Source: Pseudoalteromonas shioyasakiensis
GTDB taxonomy: Bacteria > Pseudomonadota > Gammaproteobacteria > Enterobacterales > Alteromonadaceae
Assembly (NCBI RefSeq): GCF_019134595.1
Contig: NZ_CP077770.1
Coordinates: 3,344,501-3,408,500, forward strand
DNA length: 64,000 nucleotides
Reading direction: 5' to 3'
The position numbers and the translations under genes are program-made. Under the pieces are notes generated by a model that worked only from the letters and a program-made list of their open reading frames with translations, ran no database searches and had not been told where the DNA came from. Positions 63,466 through 64,000 of the stretch are shown piece by piece (the first letter of the stretch is position 1; each line of letters opens with the position of its first letter).

Positions 63466-64000
63466 TTAACGAGCTAACATCAGCTCAAGACGAGAACCTA
63501 CGCGCTCTGCAATATCTGCAAGCTCGCCTACCCACTCAATGATCTTGTATAAGAACATCACGTCGACAGGGTTAAGTTCATTTTCGATGGCGCGCAATTG
63601 ACGGCGAATTTTGATCTGCATGTCATCCGTGTCTTGTTCAATAGCGTCCAATTCAACGAGCATTTTTTCAACTAAAGTCACTTCGCGACCTTTGAAGCCC
63701 GTTTCAAGAAGCTCATCTAGCTCATTGATTGCTTTTGATGCTTGTTTAGTCGCATCAACACAACGAGTCAAATAAGCAAGGAAATCAGTTTGGATTTCGG
63801 TAGGTATGATCATCTCACGACCAACTACACGACCTGCGATATCTTTTGCTTTGTTAGCAATTTTGTCTTGTTGAGTAACAAGCTCTAGCAAATCGGTACG
63901 CTCAACTGGCATAAATAAGCCACGAGGTAGTTGAAGGCGGATGTTACGTTTCATTTCATCAGCTTCGCGCTCTAAATTACGAATGTTTAGACGGATTTCT
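63466..64000 (-). CDS. DUF47 / PhoU-like regulator of Pit, 5' end beyond window
   Basis: The reading frame continues past base 64000: the codons at 63955-64000 read on as EIRLNIRNLEREADE before MKRNIRLQLPRGLF, so the internal Met at 63954 is not the start. About 178 codons are visible of an expected 220-230. IRLQLPRGLFMPVERTDLLELVTQQDKIANKAKDIAGRVVGRE is typical of the TIGR00153/DUF47 family, all-helical proteins related to PhoU. First gene of the pit operon; likely modulates the transporter. Confidence 0.9.
   Translation of the reverse strand, partial: EIRLNIRNLEREADEMKRNIRLQLPRGLFMPVERTDLLELVTQQDKIANKAKDIAGRVVGREMIIPTEIQTDFLAYLTRCVDATKQASKAINELDELLETGFKGREVTLVEKMLVELDAIEQDTDDMQIKIRRQLRAIENELNPVDVMFLYKIIEWVGELADIAERVGSRLELMLAR

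Overview
The window looks like a chromosomal segment of a marine gammaproteobacterium of the Alteromonadales, most likely Pseudoalteromonas or a close relative. It is AT-rich with unbroken housekeeping operons. The isc, queA-tgt-yajC-secDF and trmJ/suhB arrangements are gammaproteobacterial, and the secreted protein at 23270-25060 resembles the Slr4 S-layer family described from Pseudoalteromonas tunicata. Species and all family names are read from sequence by eye; no database search was run.

Bases 1-12807 form a Wzy-dependent surface polysaccharide locus. Two adjacent WecA-type initiating transferases point left. A rightward operon encodes Wzz, a GT2 and a GT4 glycosyltransferase, a WecG/TagA-type GT26 enzyme, a Wzy-like polymerase and a BNR_4-like lipoprotein. 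A leftward set encodes a pyruvyltransferase, a GT4 enzyme and a Wzx flippase. The leftward set runs directly on from bases 12814-22382, a tightly overlapping type II secretion operon in the order gspG-E-F-H-I-J-K-L-M-C-D. Its secretin is a lipoprotein and its GspC is short and lacks a PDZ domain. Immediately upstream on the same strand lie a DsbA-like CPYC lipoprotein, the S-layer-like protein gene with a strong promoter and its own terminator, and a large SLBB-repeat polysaccharide export protein of the OtnA/WbfF kind. I read bases 1-28282 as one surface-assembly island: it makes and exports an anchor polysaccharide, secretes the S-layer subunit through a dedicated machine, and forms the subunit's disulfides. 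That integration is inference and is the main finding.

Bases 28389-34123 carry a DUF481 outer-membrane protein, an MscS channel, tRNA-His with its promoter, a block of about 405-bp tandem repeats, and a NagP-type sugar permease with related repeats on its other side. Bases 34124-39031 hold a secreted GH20 beta-hexosaminidase, with NagR-like palindromes in front of both chitin-catabolic genes, and gabD set between heptamer repeat arrays. Bases 39054-46852 hold the complete isc operon behind three IscR-type sites, then trmJ, a four-helix-bundle gene between heptamer arrays, and divergent suhB.

Bases 46878-64000 are ordinary core and signalling genes: a periplasmic solute-binding protein next to an EAL-CBS-GGDEF protein, secDF-yajC-tgt-queA, a large PAS-GGDEF-EAL protein, a small membrane protein, an ECF sigma/membrane-protein/coiled-coil operon, oxyR, a Pit phosphate transporter, and a DUF47/PhoU-like gene cut by the right edge.

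A recurring theme is a 7-bp unit, CTGANNG. It occurs as three-unit seeds in dispersed repeats and as pure arrays of up to 28 full copies around gabD and the four-helix-bundle gene.
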